The notes under the pieces were generated by a model. That model was not told the DNA's origin. It made no database searches and saw only the letters and a program-made list of their open reading frames with translations. Positions 54,615 to 63,081 of a stretch of 64,000 bases of DNA are shown in pieces. Origin of the DNA: Lentisphaerota bacterium (GTDB lineage: Bacteria > Verrucomicrobiota > Lentisphaeria > Victivallales > Victivallaceae). Location: NCBI GenBank assembly GCA_024225035.1, contig JAAEMX010000162.1, forward strand, positions 1 to 64,000. The letters run 5' to 3'. Both the position numbers and the translations under genes were made by a program. The number at the start of each line of letters is the position of its first letter. The first letter of the stretch is position 1.

Positions 54615-55619
54615 ATGAAAAATACTGAAAAGATCAAAGTCGGCGTCGTAGGTGTCGGCGCACTAGGCCGACATCACGCCCGCCTTTACAACCTCAGCGA
54701 AAATGCAGAGGTCGTTGGAATCTATGACGTAAGCAAAGAAACGGCTCAAAAGGTTTCAGAAGAATTCGGACTCACCATTTACGAAGACATCGAAGAACTT
54801 GCCAAAAACTGTGAAGCCCTCAGCGTTGCAGTTCCCGCTACCATGCACAGCAAAATTACTGTACCGTTGCTTGATATGGGCAAACATGTACTTGTTGAAA
54901 AACCTATTGCTGCAACTTATGAACAAGGCAAAGAAATGGTTGACGCAGCTGAAAGAAATAACGTTGTTCTGGCTGTGGGGCATGTAGAGCGTTTTAATCC
55001 CGCAATGGATTTTCTCGAAAAACACGCTGCTGACACACGTTTCATAGAAGCTCACCGCCTGGCCAAATATCCGCCGGCACGTCCTGGTCAGCATCGCCGC
55101 GGCACAGAAGTCAGTGTCGTCCTTGACCTGATGATTCATGATATTGACCTGGTATTGAAAATGGTTGATGCCGAAGTTGAACGTTTTGATGCCGTAGGTA
55201 TTCCTGTCTTAAGTTCTTCTGAAGACATCGTCAGTGTCAGAATAAAATTCAAGAATGGCTCATGCGCCAATATGACTGCCAGCCGTGTCAGCGAAGATCC
55301 GCAGCGCCGCTTCCGTGTTTTCCAAGAAAACACTTATATTTCAATGGATTATGGTTCTCATTCTGGTATGGTTCTTAAGAAAAACCGTGTCGGACTGGCG
55401 CGCAAAGACATCAGTCTAGACGAAAAAAATGCGTTAGCTGCTGAACTCGAAAACTTTGTATCAGCTGTAAAAGCAACTAAAGAAAGCGGTAAAGTTGTAC
55501 AAGCCAAAGTCGACGGCAACGACGGGCTTAATGCCTTGAAGCTAGCCGAAGACATTGTAAAAGAAATTCGCCGCTACAACGACGAATATGGCTTTAAATT
55601 TTCTAAAATTGGCAGCTGA
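54615..55619 (+). CDS. Gfo/Idh/MocA-family NAD(P)-dependent oxidoreductase
   Basis: It has 334 residues, with an N-terminal Rossmann fold (VGVVGVGALGRHHARLY) and the family motif VLVEKPIAATYEQ with the catalytic Lys. In the C-terminal sheet, VSVVLDLMIHDIDLVL holds the conserved His-Asp. These enzymes oxidise or epimerise sugars and nucleotide sugars. Divergence from pyrH-lpxA by 190 bp suggests, but does not prove, a role in lipopolysaccharide sugar synthesis. ispE starts 2 bp after its stop. Confidence 0.88.
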   Translation: MKNTEKIKVGVVGVGALGRHHARLYNLSENAEVVGIYDVSKETAQKVSEEFGLTIYEDIEELAKNCEALSVAVPATMHSKITVPLLDMGKHVLVEKPIAATYEQGKEMVDAAERNNVVLAVGHVERFNPAMDFLEKHAADTRFIEAHRLAKYPPARPGQHRRGTEVSVVLDLMIHDIDLVLKMVDAEVERFDAVGIPVLSSSEDIVSVRIKFKNGSCANMTASRVSEDPQRRFRVFQENTYISMDYGSHSGMVLKKNRVGLARKDISLDEKNALAAELENFVSAVKATKESGKVVQAKVDGNDGLNALKLAEDIVKEIRRYNDEYGFKFSKIGS

Positions 55620-55621
55620 CT

Positions 55622-56488
55622 ATGGAAACCGTCACGCAAAAAGCTCCAGCAAAAATCAACCTTTACCTGAAGGTTACTGAGCGGCGCGCTGACGGTTATC
55701 ATACATTGGACACGCTTTTTCTGCCTTTAAGTTGTCCGACTGATCAAATAACCATAGATTTCGTTAAGTCAGGCGGTATTCAAATCATGTGCGATTCGCC
55801 GGATGTACCGCTCGACTCTAAAAATATCTGCTGGAAAGCTGCTGAACACTATTTCAACAAAGCTGGAATTGCCCCAGCCTGCCGTATCACCATAGAAAAA
55901 GAAATTCCAGTGGCCGCAGGATTAGGTGGGGGCAGCTCTAACGCCGCTACAGTCCTGACGATTCTGAACTCCAAGTTTAAAGCTCTTGATGACGCAGAGT
56001 TAAACCAAATTGCCTTGCAATGCGGAGCAGATGTACCGTTCTTCTTGCATCGAAAACCGGTATTTGCATCTGGAATCGGCGACAAATTTGAATACATCAA
56101 TGATTTTGACTTCAAACGCCCTCTTCTGCTAGTAAACCCTTCATTTCCAGTGTCTGCGGCGTGGGCTTACCGCAATCTTTCACCTGCTAAAATTGGGTCT
56201 GTGGATATAAATTTCAGGCAGGAACTTTTAAAATCATTTTGTGAACCATCAGAGTCAATATCTAAATACATATTTAATGACTTGGCAGAAGCTCTGTACA
56301 TGAAATTTCCGCTTCTTAAAATGCTGCGTCGAGATATGCTCAATGCAGGGGCTGAAGCTGTCGAGATTTCAGGCAGCGGCCCTACTCTATTCGCCGTTTG
56401 CAGAAACTCTGGAAGCAGAGCCGCTATCAGAGAAATGCTTGAACGCGATCATCAGCCAATGCGTATTTACGAGAGTGAAGTAATATAA
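55622..56488 (+). CDS. ispE: 4-diphosphocytidyl-2-C-methyl-D-erythritol kinase
   Basis: It is a 288-residue GHMP kinase of the MEP isoprenoid pathway. Motifs are APAKINLYLKV at the N-terminus, IPVAAGLGGGSSNAATVL (ATP-binding loop), CGADVPFFL and EISGSGPTLFAV near the C-terminus. It is co-transcribed with the Gfo/Idh/MocA gene. The stop is followed at once by the terminator of the convergent phage cassette. Confidence 0.95.
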   Translation: METVTQKAPAKINLYLKVTERRADGYHTLDTLFLPLSCPTDQITIDFVKSGGIQIMCDSPDVPLDSKNICWKAAEHYFNKAGIAPACRITIEKEIPVAAGLGGGSSNAATVLTILNSKFKALDDAELNQIALQCGADVPFFLHRKPVFASGIGDKFEYINDFDFKRPLLLVNPSFPVSAAWAYRNLSPAKIGSVDINFRQELLKSFCEPSESISKYIFNDLAEALYMKFPLLKMLRRDMLNAGAEAVEISGSGPTLFAVCRNSGSRAAIREMLERDHQPMRIYESEVI

Positions 56489-56520
56489 AAAAATCGCGGA
56501 AAGGCCTCACCATCCGCGAT
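56487..56520 (-). terminator. Intrinsic terminator of the phage capsid cassette
   Basis: The stem ATCGCGGA/TCCGCGAT (56493-56500 with 56513-56520, 12-base loop) is followed on the minus strand by T residues. It closes the minus-strand phage operon 20 bp after its last gene and also abuts the end of ispE. Confidence 0.8.
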
Positions 56521-56540
56521 ACAGGTTATTGAAATATAAG

Positions 56541-57011
56541 CTAATTGCAAGATATCTTTTCCATCAAAATACCACTACTGTCTTCATGAATTTCAAAACT
56601 GAGTTTCATCGTATGATCTTCAGAACTCTTAAACTCATAATCAGTTTCCGGCAACAGAATAGCGTTAGGGAACCGATATCCGGTTTTATCAGCATTATCT
56701 GTCGGAATCAATGACAGTTCACCGCCGGTTCCTAACAAGTCATCCCCAATCATTGAACTTGTTATTTTGCCGCTTGAATCCAGAATTTTACTGAAAGCCT
56801 TATCTATTTCCATGACCTCAGCAGATACGTTAATCTTCAGGTTAGTTATTATCTTCCTGACGACACGCCCTCCGGTCTGGTCACACTTTGATTCATAATA
56901 TTCGGGTTCAATGCTGAAAGCCGGGCCGTTTATAGTAGCTCCGATAGCATTATTCTTATATGAAACCACACATGAGCCATGCTTAAAAAGCTCTTTATTT
57001 ATATTGTCCAT
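56541..57011 (-). CDS. Phage tail-tube-like protein A
   Basis: It has 156 residues with an AGGAAAAA ribosome-binding site. The pattern KHGSCVVSYKNNAIGATINGPAFSIEPEYYE, taken in parts, is shared with the gene at 63082 (KVGSCAIVYKGIHLGGTVGG). Both also have a central GGELxLIP motif, so the two are paralogues. The layout (short beta-rich protein placed after capsid and connector) fits a siphophage tail tube protein. Assignment is by pattern and position; structure comparison would decide it. It is the last gene of the cassette. Confidence 0.6.
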   Translation of the reverse strand: MDNINKELFKHGSCVVSYKNNAIGATINGPAFSIEPEYYESKCDQTGGRVVRKIITNLKINVSAEVMEIDKAFSKILDSSGKITSSMIGDDLLGTGGELSLIPTDNADKTGYRFPNAILLPETDYEFKSSEDHTMKLSFEIHEDSSGILMEKISCN

Positions 57012-57029
57012 AATTTTTCCTGATTTTTG

Positions 57030-57494
57030 CTAAGATATTGACTGTTTTGCTGTTTCTCCACAACAGGGCAATTTAATTAAAAACCTGCCTCTCTCATCAG
57101 GGCTTAGGCTGAAACATACCTCAAAAATACCGCCAACAGGTGCTCCAGGCTTCGGCAACGAAGCATTTACTATTTTTGCTTGTGGAAAGATATACCCATT
57201 GCTGTCTCCCGGCGTAAGAGGAACAATTTTCAGCTCACCGGATGATTCAGGCAATTCAGCTTCGTTATTCCCGCCATATCTTCCGAAAATATCAATCATT
57301 TTTACTGGCAAAGTAATATCAATTCTCGCGGTAACAGACGAAACCCTCTGACCTGTTTCCATATAAATGCGGTGTTCCTGCAAAACCGGCTTAACCTTCC
57401 ATTCCGGTAAATTACAGGCTGCGCCAATTACTACTCCTTGAAACCCAACGACAAGTTCAGGCACACAATACTCGATTTGCGAATCCCTTTCCAT
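57030..57494 (-). CDS. Phage tail-tube-like protein B
   Basis: The ATG at 57494 has an AGGAG site 6 bp upstream and gives 154 residues. It begins MERDSQIEYCVPELVVGFQG and contains ELKIVPLTPGDSNGYIFPQA, the same GELxLxP...GYxFPxA pattern as tail protein A, so it is a diverged copy. It probably forms part of a tail tube or a minor tail component. It lies 19 bp upstream of gene A and 120 bp after the connector gene. Confidence 0.55.
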   Translation of the reverse strand: MERDSQIEYCVPELVVGFQGVVIGAACNLPEWKVKPVLQEHRIYMETGQRVSSVTARIDITLPVKMIDIFGRYGGNNEAELPESSGELKIVPLTPGDSNGYIFPQAKIVNASLPKPGAPVGGIFEVCFSLSPDERGRFLIKLPCCGETAKQSIS

Positions 57495-57616
57495 GCTACA
57501 CTCCTGGTTATATTTACTAGGCAATTGTTTTTCGGCGACATAAGCCGTTTATCAACAAAAGCGCAAAATGCGCGACCGCATTAAATTCCCGGTATATACT
57601 CTAAATTCAACCTCTT

Positions 57617-57979
57617 TCAGCCCCTAGTTAACTGATTTCCAATACATTCACGATTTAAAAAGGCTAAAGTACGAGGCCCATATGCAATTTCATGATCATT
57701 TTTATATGTTGCTGATCCCACGCCGTCTATCTTTTCAGATTGAACCACTCGTCCGGAAGCCAGAGAATCATAATTCTCTGCTAAAAAAACGGCCTGTTCG
57801 TAAACCGCACATACTTGAAATATTCTTGTTTCATCGACACTGTCTCTTCCCAGAAAGAGACAAATATCATCTTCAGCCATTTTTAAAGAGCTTACTTTGG
57901 TGTCTGTATCAAGAGAGGACCAGACTCCATGTTTAAGGTGACGCTGCAGATACTCATCTGCGGAAGAGGTGCCTATCAT
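57617..57979 (-). CDS. Phage head-tail connector-like protein
   Basis: The ATG at 57979 with a GGAG site gives 120 residues; the longer frame to 58057 lies inside the capsid gene. It begins MIGTSSADEYLQRHLKHGVW and resembles small helical head-completion/connector proteins in size, in position right after the capsid gene, and in the pattern of short helices. The start overlaps the capsid gene by 26 bp, indicating coupled translation. Confidence 0.5.
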   Translation of the reverse strand: MIGTSSADEYLQRHLKHGVWSSLDTDTKVSSLKMAEDDICLFLGRDSVDETRIFQVCAVYEQAVFLAENYDSLASGRVVQSEKIDGVGSATYKNDHEIAYGPRTLAFLNRECIGNQLTRG

Positions 57980-59177
57980 GTTTTTCTCCGTCCAAGTTAT
58001 TAGAGCCCCGCCGAAACGGGGCCTTGTATTGAGCGCGAATCGCAGCCAGAACTTCAAGACTTGGTTTTAAACCGTGAACGCGGCACAGACGCTGCCTGGC
58101 ATTCTTGAATTCCAGAGTCAACTCCCCCAGAGCCATACGCTTGATACCGTCAAAACCCTTAGGAGTGGCATCCTCATCGCTCAAAGCTCGACCTTTGAGG
58201 TTAGAAAGACCGAATCCGCCAATGTCCATAATCCAGGCGTCGCTGTCCGGCATATCAGGGTCAGCCATGATAGTCATAGCACGACCATTGATCTCATTAA
58301 CGACGACTGCTACATATGCCCCACGCTTTTCGTCTGAGCGTACAATTTGAAGCTTATCGCGGAATTCGTTGGACAGCACTCTGGCCTGTCCAGGAGAACA
58401 CAGGATCTGAGTAGGATTTCCACCTTCGCTGAGCACTGTCTGAGCCGCATCGTTGATGATAAAGCTGTCCAGCGCAGTTGTACCGGCGTCAATAGCTTGA
58501 CAGCCCCCCTGAGTACCGTGGAAATAAAGACCGCCAGTTTCACCGCGATTTACGGAATTGCCTTCGACTCTGCGCCCAAAAAGAGCTACACGGTTAAGGT
58601 CACGGGCAGCTTCGCCAAGCGCAAAAGCAGTCTGACGATTCAGTTGGTTGTCAACACTGCCGAAGACGTTGATAGCCAGAGCAGAGCCAGTCAAGACAAT
58701 GTCCTTACGGAAGATCTGAGTACTGTTATAGTTTGTTCCGCTCAACTGATAAGACTCTTCACCATCACCGTTACCGCTGCCTTCAGCCATTGGAGAGCTT
58801 ACAATATTAAGTACATCATCTTCAGAAGGAGCAATTTTAGAGGAGCCATTGGAGACAGCTTTTGTGACTGTGAAAGTTGTTGCGGAGTCAACAGAAACAA
58901 CCTTAAACAGTACAGAGTCATTTTTAGGAACAAGCAGAGTGCCTGCTTTGATTTTCATCACATCACCGGCTGAAGCGGTAACAGTCATAGAGCTGACTGC
59001 GGTAGCGGTAACCGCACGACCTGCGATCTGATCTTCAAGCCATTCATGTTTCTGCTGGCTTGCATCTTCAACACGCTTAAAGTTAGAGATAAAGCGAGGT
59101 TCGTCCTTAATCACAGTTGACAGGACATCAGTTAGATCACGTTTTTTGTTAGCAAAACTATAAGAATAAAGTGCCAT
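57954..59177 (-). CDS. Major capsid protein (SU10/DUF5309-like, HK97 fold)
   Basis: It has 407 residues with an AAGGAAG site 5 bp upstream. The N-terminus RDLTDVLSTVIKDEPRFISN, the insertion domain (VTATAVSSMTVTASAGDV), and the later TQIFRKDIVLTGSALAINVF and GNPTQILCSPGQARVLSN match the SU10-type major capsid family. The C-terminal charged tail (KHDRHLFRR) overlaps the connector gene. A scaffold gene precedes it, as in many tailed phages. No head protease is seen. Confidence 0.8.
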   Translation of the reverse strand: MALYSYSFANKKRDLTDVLSTVIKDEPRFISNFKRVEDASQQKHEWLEDQIAGRAVTATAVSSMTVTASAGDVMKIKAGTLLVPKNDSVLFKVVSVDSATTFTVTKAVSNGSSKIAPSEDDVLNIVSSPMAEGSGNGDGEESYQLSGTNYNSTQIFRKDIVLTGSALAINVFGSVDNQLNRQTAFALGEAARDLNRVALFGRRVEGNSVNRGETGGLYFHGTQGGCQAIDAGTTALDSFIINDAAQTVLSEGGNPTQILCSPGQARVLSNEFRDKLQIVRSDEKRGAYVAVVVNEINGRAMTIMADPDMPDSDAWIMDIGGFGLSNLKGRALSDEDATPKGFDGIKRMALGELTLEFKNARQRLCRVHGLKPSLEVLAAIRAQYKAPFRRGSNNLDGEKHDRHLFRR

Positions 59178-59204
59178 TTTTTCTTCCTTGTAATTAGTTA
59201 TTTT

Positions 59205-59819
59205 TTAGTTTCTTACTTCGGGTGCATTTTCCAGCATACCGGCAATATCACCGGATTTTTCAGCAGCGACAAAGCCAGCTTCCTGCCCGCCGACACGACT
59301 GCCGGCTCCGGAGCGCACCTCTACCCGAAAATGTTTCGGGTTGGTTTGTTTGAGCTCATCAATAAACCCTTCAAGCTGTTCTTCATTTTCCACTGAAACG
59401 TCATTCTTCCGAATAAGGTATTCCAGAAAATCAGGATCACTGAAACGATACTTCCCAGCCAGTTTGCTGATTTGCTGCCGAAACTTAACGGATTCAAGCT
59501 CCTGTCTGACAGAATCGCGTTCACTAGTCAAATCGGAAATATCGTTCCGCATTTTACTGACCTGCTGCCCATGAGTTTTTTTCATGCGCTCAGTTTCAGA
59601 AAGATCGCGACTTTCCAGAGCATCAACTTTTGAACAAAGTTCTTGAATTTGCTCTGTAAGCTGGCCGTTATTCTTCTCCAGCTCTTTGCGCCTGCCAATT
59701 TCTGTGTCCAGGCGGCTTTTGGGAATTCCATCCGGGTGGAATTCTTTAAGCGTCTGACATTCTGCTTCTGAAAGCTCGAATCCATCAGCTGCTTTTTTGA
59801 TGATTTCATTTACATTCAT
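59205..59819 (-). CDS. Phage scaffold protein (GP20-like)
   Basis: The ATG at 59819 with AAGGAG 6 bp upstream gives 204 residues; a TTG at 59822 is less likely. It begins MNVNEIIKKAADGFELSEAE and has a long coiled coil (about residues 45-115), then a globular C-terminal part. This matches the minor structural GP20/scaffold family found directly upstream of the major capsid gene. It is the first gene of the cassette. A TAGGGGTTGACGTTTTTT element lies about 85 bp upstream and may be its promoter. Confidence 0.75.
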   Translation of the reverse strand: MNVNEIIKKAADGFELSEAECQTLKEFHPDGIPKSRLDTEIGRRKELEKNNGQLTEQIQELCSKVDALESRDLSETERMKKTHGQQVSKMRNDISDLTSERDSVRQELESVKFRQQISKLAGKYRFSDPDFLEYLIRKNDVSVENEEQLEGFIDELKQTNPKHFRVEVRSGAGSRVGGQEAGFVAAEKSGDIAGMLENAPEVRN

Positions 59820-60298
59820 CAAGTTCTCCTTTTTTGGGTTTAAGTCTGGGCTGACTTCACATCTTTTTTACGTGAGTGACCACGCATTACTTTAGGAAAA
59901 AACGTCAACCCCTAGAAAAATTTGAGGGTAAATGGACTTTTAAGGCAGAAAGTCATTAACTGGTATAAATATTTTTTTGAGGTAATTATAAGTAGAAAAA
60001 ACTAAAGGATCATACAAACAGCGCTACCTGAGGTAAACCGCAGTCAATTCATCAAGATATGCCGAATATAAACAATATAATTAGCCTCCGCAGTCATATC
60101 ATAGAGAAAGCAAGCTTACAGCAAACACGGCATCACTTGCTTAGCTGCCAACCACCCTATATATAATCTATTAATAATGGCAATAATATATGGGTCTAGA
60201 ATCATTAACTTATCAATTTCTATCTTTAGATTAAACTTGATATATTAATAATTATAAATATATTTAGTTGATACTTATTTAAATTTACGGGGTGGACT
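59820..60298. other. Divergent intergenic region between phage scaffold and TPR genes
   Basis: This 479-bp AT-rich region holds the GTCAACC element at 59904-59910 (GGTTGACG on the minus strand, possible -35 of the capsid cassette). No gene is supported. The plus-strand promoter of the TPR gene must also lie here, but no clear pair of hexamers stands out. Confidence 0.4.
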
Positions 60299-61774
60299 GT
60301 GAAACTGTTTCTAATAATCATATCTTCTATCTTTTTTTCTTCTATAGCTTTTGCTGACGCTTTTACTGAACTGTCAAACGGCATTATTAAAAACGCCAAT
60401 TCACCAGAGTTTCAGCAGGCGGATAAGAATATCAATGATTTAATAAATAAAGGCAGTGAATTATCGGAGCAAGGCAAATATACAGAAGCGTTAAATACCT
60501 TAAACCAAGCACTTAAAGAAGCCGATAAACTTTATGGAAAAGAAAGCACAGCTGCCGCAACTGTTTATACTACCATCGGCAGTGTACATATGAAGAAAGG
60601 TGAATATCTTAAATCAGCAGATACGTTATTGAAAGCAGCAAATATATACAAGAGTTCAGCTGGAGGAGCACTAAGACCTAAAGCCTATTACAACCTTCTT
60701 TTACTGGCAGCAAGTATTTATTCAGAAAAAGGAAAGCCCTCAAAGGCCCTAAAACTTGCTGCTGACTTACAAAAAAATATCAAAATGCTAAGTCCAGAAA
60801 AAAGAGCAAAAGTTTATTATATCATAGCAGAGTGCTATTACGATAAGGAAAAATTTGCTAAAGCCGAAAGCATTTGCGTAAAAAGAGAAAAGATTTTGTT
60901 CCATGAAGATGTTCAATTAAGTCTTCAGGCTAAATATTATGATCTTTGGGCAAATTGTCTCATAGGCTTAAACAAAAACAAGGAGGCAATCAGCAAACTA
61001 CATAAATGTGTTGTATTTTCATTGAAAACTAAAATGCCAACCTCGTTTATAGGACAAGTCAGGCAAACTCTAGGTGCTACCTACATAAAACAAGATGATT
61101 ATCAGAACGCAAAAAAATACCTTCTTGAAGCCATAAGCACATTTCAAAAAATTGATGAAGATATTTCATTTTGGCTAGGCACCACATATTTGCTCTTAGC
61201 TAGAAATGCCCGTTTCCATAAAAAATGGCCAGAAGCTGAAACGTATTACTGGAAAGCAAGCAAACTATTTGAAAAGCATTTAACTCAATCAACAGACGAA
61301 CTTCCAAATGATAGAAAAACACAAACCGCAATAACGGGGCTAAGTGTTACATTTAAATGGCTAGCTGTATGCCTATTGTACAATGAAAACTTGACCAAAA
61401 TCGACTCCTTATACTCTAAACTACCATGGTTTAAAAAAATATGTCATTCTCCAAAGCTTCTAGCGGATATTTACAAACCTTGGATAGGAATTTATATAAA
61501 CTTGGGTAAATACAAACGAGCCTCCAATTTGATAGAAAAAGCATTGAGGATTTATAAAAAATTACCCCAAAACAATCAAACAAAAAATTCAACTGCTTTC
61601 CTGTTATGGTCAAAAGCAAAAATATTGCACCTTACAGGTAAAAGCAAAGAGGCTTACAAACTAGGTTTGCAAGCCAGTAAAATTCTAAACATATCTAATT
61701 CAAATAACCCCAAAAATCTTTCAAAAATTAAAAGTATACTAAAATCAATGAAAGACGGCACTCCCTTTAAATAA
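60299..61774 (+). CDS. Exported TPR-repeat protein inside the phage-related island
   Basis: Translation starts at GTG after a GGGGTGG site. Residues 1-20 are a signal peptide (KLFLIIISSIFFSSIAFADA). The 491-residue chain is mostly tetratricopeptide repeats: GKYTEALNTLNQALKEADKL, KGEYLKSADTLLKAANIYK, and others to about residue 440. TPRs bind proteins, and no enzyme domain is attached. The gene is on the opposite strand to the phage genes around it and is clearly more AT-rich than housekeeping genes in the window, so it looks like cargo or later insertion. Confidence 0.7.
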   Translation: MKLFLIIISSIFFSSIAFADAFTELSNGIIKNANSPEFQQADKNINDLINKGSELSEQGKYTEALNTLNQALKEADKLYGKESTAAATVYTTIGSVHMKKGEYLKSADTLLKAANIYKSSAGGALRPKAYYNLLLLAASIYSEKGKPSKALKLAADLQKNIKMLSPEKRAKVYYIIAECYYDKEKFAKAESICVKREKILFHEDVQLSLQAKYYDLWANCLIGLNKNKEAISKLHKCVVFSLKTKMPTSFIGQVRQTLGATYIKQDDYQNAKKYLLEAISTFQKIDEDISFWLGTTYLLLARNARFHKKWPEAETYYWKASKLFEKHLTQSTDELPNDRKTQTAITGLSVTFKWLAVCLLYNENLTKIDSLYSKLPWFKKICHSPKLLADIYKPWIGIYINLGKYKRASNLIEKALRIYKKLPQNNQTKNSTAFLLWSKAKILHLTGKSKEAYKLGLQASKILNISNSNNPKNLSKIKSILKSMKDGTPFK

Positions 61775-61782
61775 GATTATAT

Positions 61783-62577
61783 TTAATAACTCATATGACC
61801 AATAACACTAGATTCATCAGAATCCTTGCGGGTATCATTGGCAATCGATGAGCGAACATTATAAGCAGCATTTTTATTTGACATTCCAGCGATGGCTTTG
61901 TCGACTTCTTTTGAAAGGTTTACTAGCTTTTCTGCAGAAGTATCGACAACCTCAACAGCCTTATCACACGCTTTAAATGCTCCTAAAACACAATTAATGT
62001 AGCCAGATGTAGGTGTTTTGTTTAGCGCAGTATTGATACCTTGAGCAATGCTTGCAATTACTTTCATCTTCTTATAAGTATTTTTAAGTTTTATTCTTGA
62101 TCTTGTAAGTTTATCTACCTTTGAATATAACCCTTTTGAAGTGCTTGGAGCCAAGGCCAAATCATATACATTTTCACAAAGATCAGGCATTAAAACTGCT
62201 ATTTTTAAAGTTTCATGTATCAAATGAATACGCTTTTCAAGCTCAATACAAGCCTTTGAAAAATTATCCCATTTTTTACTTAGAACAAATGCCTTGAGTT
62301 CATCTATTGATTTAAAATGTAAACAACTATTTGGGTTCATTTGCTTCCTGATTTTAAAATAAAGCTCTGCTGCCTTTTTGTCACTCTGCTGCAAAAAATA
62401 AAGCTTGATATTTAAAAAATTTTGTTTCATAATTAAGTAAGTTTTGCACTCTCCTTTGATAATTTTAAGTTTATTAGCTATTTTTAAGGATTCCTCTTTC
62501 AGAGAGCCTACATTTTTTCTTATTTCCTCAGCCGCATTTTTATATTTTTGTATATTCTTGGCTTTTGCTTTTCCCAT
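61783..62577 (-). CDS. Hypothetical coiled-coil protein downstream of the phage tail gene
   Basis: It has 264 residues and is lysine-rich and almost wholly helical, with a coiled-coil N-terminal half (KNAAEEIRKNVGSLKEESLK) and a more hydrophobic middle (MKVIASIAQGINTALNK). No family is recognised. An AGGAG site 8 bp before the ATG lies inside the end of the upstream tail gene, so it is translated from the same message. The AT-rich composition matches the TPR gene. It may be a tail component or an accessory cargo gene. Confidence 0.55.
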   Translation of the reverse strand: MGKAKAKNIQKYKNAAEEIRKNVGSLKEESLKIANKLKIIKGECKTYLIMKQNFLNIKLYFLQQSDKKAAELYFKIRKQMNPNSCLHFKSIDELKAFVLSKKWDNFSKACIELEKRIHLIHETLKIAVLMPDLCENVYDLALAPSTSKGLYSKVDKLTRSRIKLKNTYKKMKVIASIAQGINTALNKTPTSGYINCVLGAFKACDKAVEVVDTSAEKLVNLSKEVDKAIAGMSNKNAAYNVRSSIANDTRKDSDESSVIGHMSY

Positions 62578-62593
62578 TTCAAGAGCTCCTGAC

Positions 62594-62977
62594 TTAAACC
62601 AGTACTGTTAAAAAGATTTCACCGAAAGATTTCAATTGTCCGTCATCAGCAAAATCTTTTCCAAGACCGGACATCCCTTTTGTTATGGACTTTAGCTTTA
62701 AATTACTACTGCCCATGGCAAGAGCTATGCCATATGCAGGAAAGTTGCACACCAATGAATTAACAGTCGACATTATTAAGTCTCTTTCGGGATAACTGCA
62801 GTAAAATTTTACCATAAAACGCTGACAGCCCAATTCATTTGTTGTTCTGCTTTCTAGCAGCATTACGCTGCAGCTGTCGGTGCCTACTGGCAGACCGCCT
62901 CGGAAGATTTCTTTGTCAACCTCTAAGTTCAGTTTGTCGGCGATGTAATGCGTCAGGGCGCGTTCTAATTGTATCAT
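62594..62977 (-). CDS. Phage tail-completion-like domain (probably the C-terminal half of the frameshifted tail gene)
   Basis: The open frame from the ATG at 62977 gives 127 residues, starting MIQLERALTHYIADKLNLEV, with the size and helix-then-sheet layout of minor capsid/tail-completion proteins. There is no ribosome-binding site before this ATG, and the same frame is open upstream to about 63170, where it continues the tail-tube protein after a one-base shift. It therefore seems to be the second domain of a fused protein. Confidence 0.5.
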   Translation of the reverse strand: MIQLERALTHYIADKLNLEVDKEIFRGGLPVGTDSCSVMLLESRTTNELGCQRFMVKFYCSYPERDLIMSTVNSLVCNFPAYGIALAMGSSNLKLKSITKGMSGLGKDFADDGQLKSFGEIFLTVLV

Positions 62978-63081
62978 GTCGATGTTTTCATGACGGGTTA
63001 ATTCCAGTCTTTCGGCTTCGTCTACATCGAATTTATTGAACAGGATACCTTCGGAATCGGGAAAGGCTTCGAACCTTAATG

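Noticed and set aside
57954-59177. The capsid-like protein as an encapsulin nanocompartment
   Set aside because: It is preceded by a scaffold gene and followed by connector- and tail-like genes, and no cargo enzyme adjoins it. A phage capsid is the better reading.
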